DNA from: Gryllotalpicola protaetiae
Lineage (GTDB): Bacteria; Actinomycetota; Actinomycetes; Actinomycetales; Microbacteriaceae
NCBI RefSeq assembly: GCF_003627055.1
Contig: NZ_CP032624.1
Span: forward strand, 1,922,001 to 1,986,000
Length of the DNA stretch: 64,000 nucleotides
Direction of reading: 5' to 3'
The notes under the pieces are model-generated. The model had not been told where the DNA came from, ran no database searches, and saw nothing but the letters and a program-made list of their open reading frames with translations. How positions within the stretch are numbered: position 1 is the first letter of the stretch; the number at the start of each line of letters is the position of its first letter. Below, piece after piece: positions 61,942 to 64,000 of this stretch. Made by a program: the position numbers and the translations under genes.

Positions 61942-63170
61942 ATGTCGACTCCAATGAGGAGGCGGACGCGCGCGATCGTCACTGCGACCGCCGTGCTATC
62001 CGCCCTGGTTCTCAGCGCGTGCACCGCACCGGGTGCAGCCCAATCCCAAGACAAGAGCGACAGCAAGATCGTGAAGCCGATCAAGCCGACGAAGCCTGTC
62101 GACCTCGACATCCTCGACGCGGCGGGCGACCTGCTCGGCACGAAGCAGGTGTTCGAGTCGTTCAAGAAGGCCCACCCCGACTGGGTCGGCAACATCAGCT
62201 ACGAGACGGCCGGTGCGCCCGACGTCACCGGCAAGCTCAAGGCTCAGTCGCTCGGCGGCAACGTCACGATCACGATGGTGCTCGGCGGCACCGGCGTCGT
62301 CGGTCCGGCCGTCGCCCAGAACCTGCTCGTCAAGCAGTACCCCGACTACCAGTCGGACCTGCCCGACTTGAGCAAGGTCTTCGACAAGCCACGGCAGGAG
62401 CTTCAGGACCTGTCGATGGGCTACGGCGTCATGAACCGCTGGGGTCCGTCGGGTCCGCTGCTCGAATACAACCCCGACAAGGTGAGCGATCCGCCCACCA
62501 CGCCGCAGGAGCTGCTCGCGTGGGCTAAGGCGCATCCGAAGCAGTTCAGCTACGCGCAGCCGCCGAACTCCGGCTCCGGTTGGATCTTCCTGCAGGGCCT
62601 GCCATACCTGCTCGGCGACAAGGACCCGAGCGACCCTGTGAACGGCTGGTCCAAGACCTGGGCCTATCTCGCCGAGCTCAACAAGTACACGGCGCCCTAC
62701 CCGGCGAGCTCGACGATCATCGGGCAGCAGTTCGGCTCGGGCCAGATCACGCTCATGCCGCAGATCGTCGGAATCGACATCGTGACCAGGCAGAACGGAA
62801 CGGTGCCGCCGAACAGCGCGGTGACCACCTTCAAGCCGCAGGTGTGGCTGGGTGACGGCCATTACTGGATGATCCCGAAGGGCGTCTCGCCCCAGGTGCT
62901 CTACGTCGACCTCGCCCTCGAGAAGTACATGATGACCGACAAGGAGCAGGCGGCCACGATGTCTGCCGAGAACGGCGAGCTCACGACAGCGAACAAGAAC
63001 GTGACGATCTCGGACGCCCCGGCCGCAGCTCAGGCGGGAATCCAGAAGTGGGGCCGCCCGGACTTCTACCCGAAGGCGTTCACCCAGGGCAAGACCGTCG
63101 CGACGCTGTCGGCCGCAGAGCTCGCGAAGGCGTTCGACATCTGGAACGAGAAGATCGGCGGTGCCGCCCA

Positions 63171-63174
<4 letters not shown>
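61942..63174 (+). CDS. ABC importer substrate-binding lipoprotein (YnjB/PotD-like)
   Basis: A 410-residue extracellular binding protein. Lipobox LSAC (Cys 27) makes it a lipoprotein. The mature start is a Lys/Pro-rich linker (DSKIVKPIKPTKPVDLD), then two lobes: DILDAAGDLLGTKQVFESFKKAHPDW, SMGYGVMNRWGPSGPLLEYNPDKV and TLMPQIVGIDIVTRQNG. The ligand is unclear; such proteins bind thiamine, polyamines, phosphonates or sugars. ATG 61942 follows AAGGAAG. Its stop overlaps the ATPase GTG (GTGA). The upstream promoter and repeats suggest regulation. Confidence 0.88.

Positions 63175-64000
<826 letters not shown>

Overview
The window is high-GC DNA with many GTG starts, dense four-base stop/start overlaps and leaderless-looking promoters. 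Gene content (DUF222-HNH protein, LytR-CpsA-Psr pair, DtxR-type iron box, LAL and NarL-type regulators, lysyl-phosphatidylglycerol synthase, Stealth protein) points to an actinobacterium, most likely of the Microbacteriaceae. The family assignment is inference from gene content and style, not from a marker comparison.

Region 1 (1-12.7 kb). A phosphoglucomutase gene cut by the left edge and a DUF222/HNH endonuclease-like gene lead into a complete four-gene type I Wadjet anti-plasmid operon, jetABCD (9788 down to 3192, minus strand), whose genes overlap at every junction. It sits beside housekeeping genes: pheA (prephenate dehydratase), a GDSL hydrolase and a diacylglycerol-kinase-like lipid kinase.

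Region 2 (12.7-22.8 kb). serS, a HAD phosphatase, two tandem LCP cell-wall ligases with a tRNA-Ser(TGA) between them and a tRNA-Ser(GCT) after them, a diverged ComB-like phosphatase, a small membrane protein with a histidine kinase/response regulator pair, and two small NTF2-like and VOC proteins. The spacers contain several strong inverted repeats.

Region 3 (22.8-43.4 kb) is an accessory-looking envelope region. It holds a secreted protein beside a PrsW-type membrane protease, a Tat-exported phosphoesterase, an FAD-linked oxidase with a membrane partner, a LAL-type LuxR regulator, and a single polypeptide fusing a lysyl-tRNA synthetase (N-terminal) to a membrane lysyl-phosphatidylglycerol synthase (C-terminal), the opposite order to mycobacterial LysX. 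A membrane-anchored esterase lies just upstream of the fusion, followed by a convergent kinase/regulator pair, a secreted peptidoglycan-binding protein, a DMT transporter, a FUSC membrane protein and a type B carboxylesterase. The likely theme is envelope charge and lipid remodelling.

Region 4 (43.4-56.1 kb). A CpdA-like phosphodiesterase overlaps a convergent Stealth sugar-phosphotransferase gene. A heterodimeric ABC exporter with complementary defects in its ATP sites is coupled to an AraC regulator. Next comes an iron-siderophore uptake operon (binding protein, two FecCD permeases, ATPase, second binding protein) behind a near-consensus DtxR/IdeR box; the operon ends in what looks like an internally deleted siderophore-interacting protein gene.

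Region 5 (56.1-64 kb). A META-domain lipoprotein, an arginine deiminase plus arginine/ornithine antiporter pair, a zinc-ribbon metallopeptidase whose first zinc-binding pair lies outside any normal start, a DHA2 efflux pump behind a perfect inverted repeat, and the start of an ABC importer operon (lipoprotein and ATPase) behind an AT-rich promoter region. The ATPase gene is cut by the right edge.
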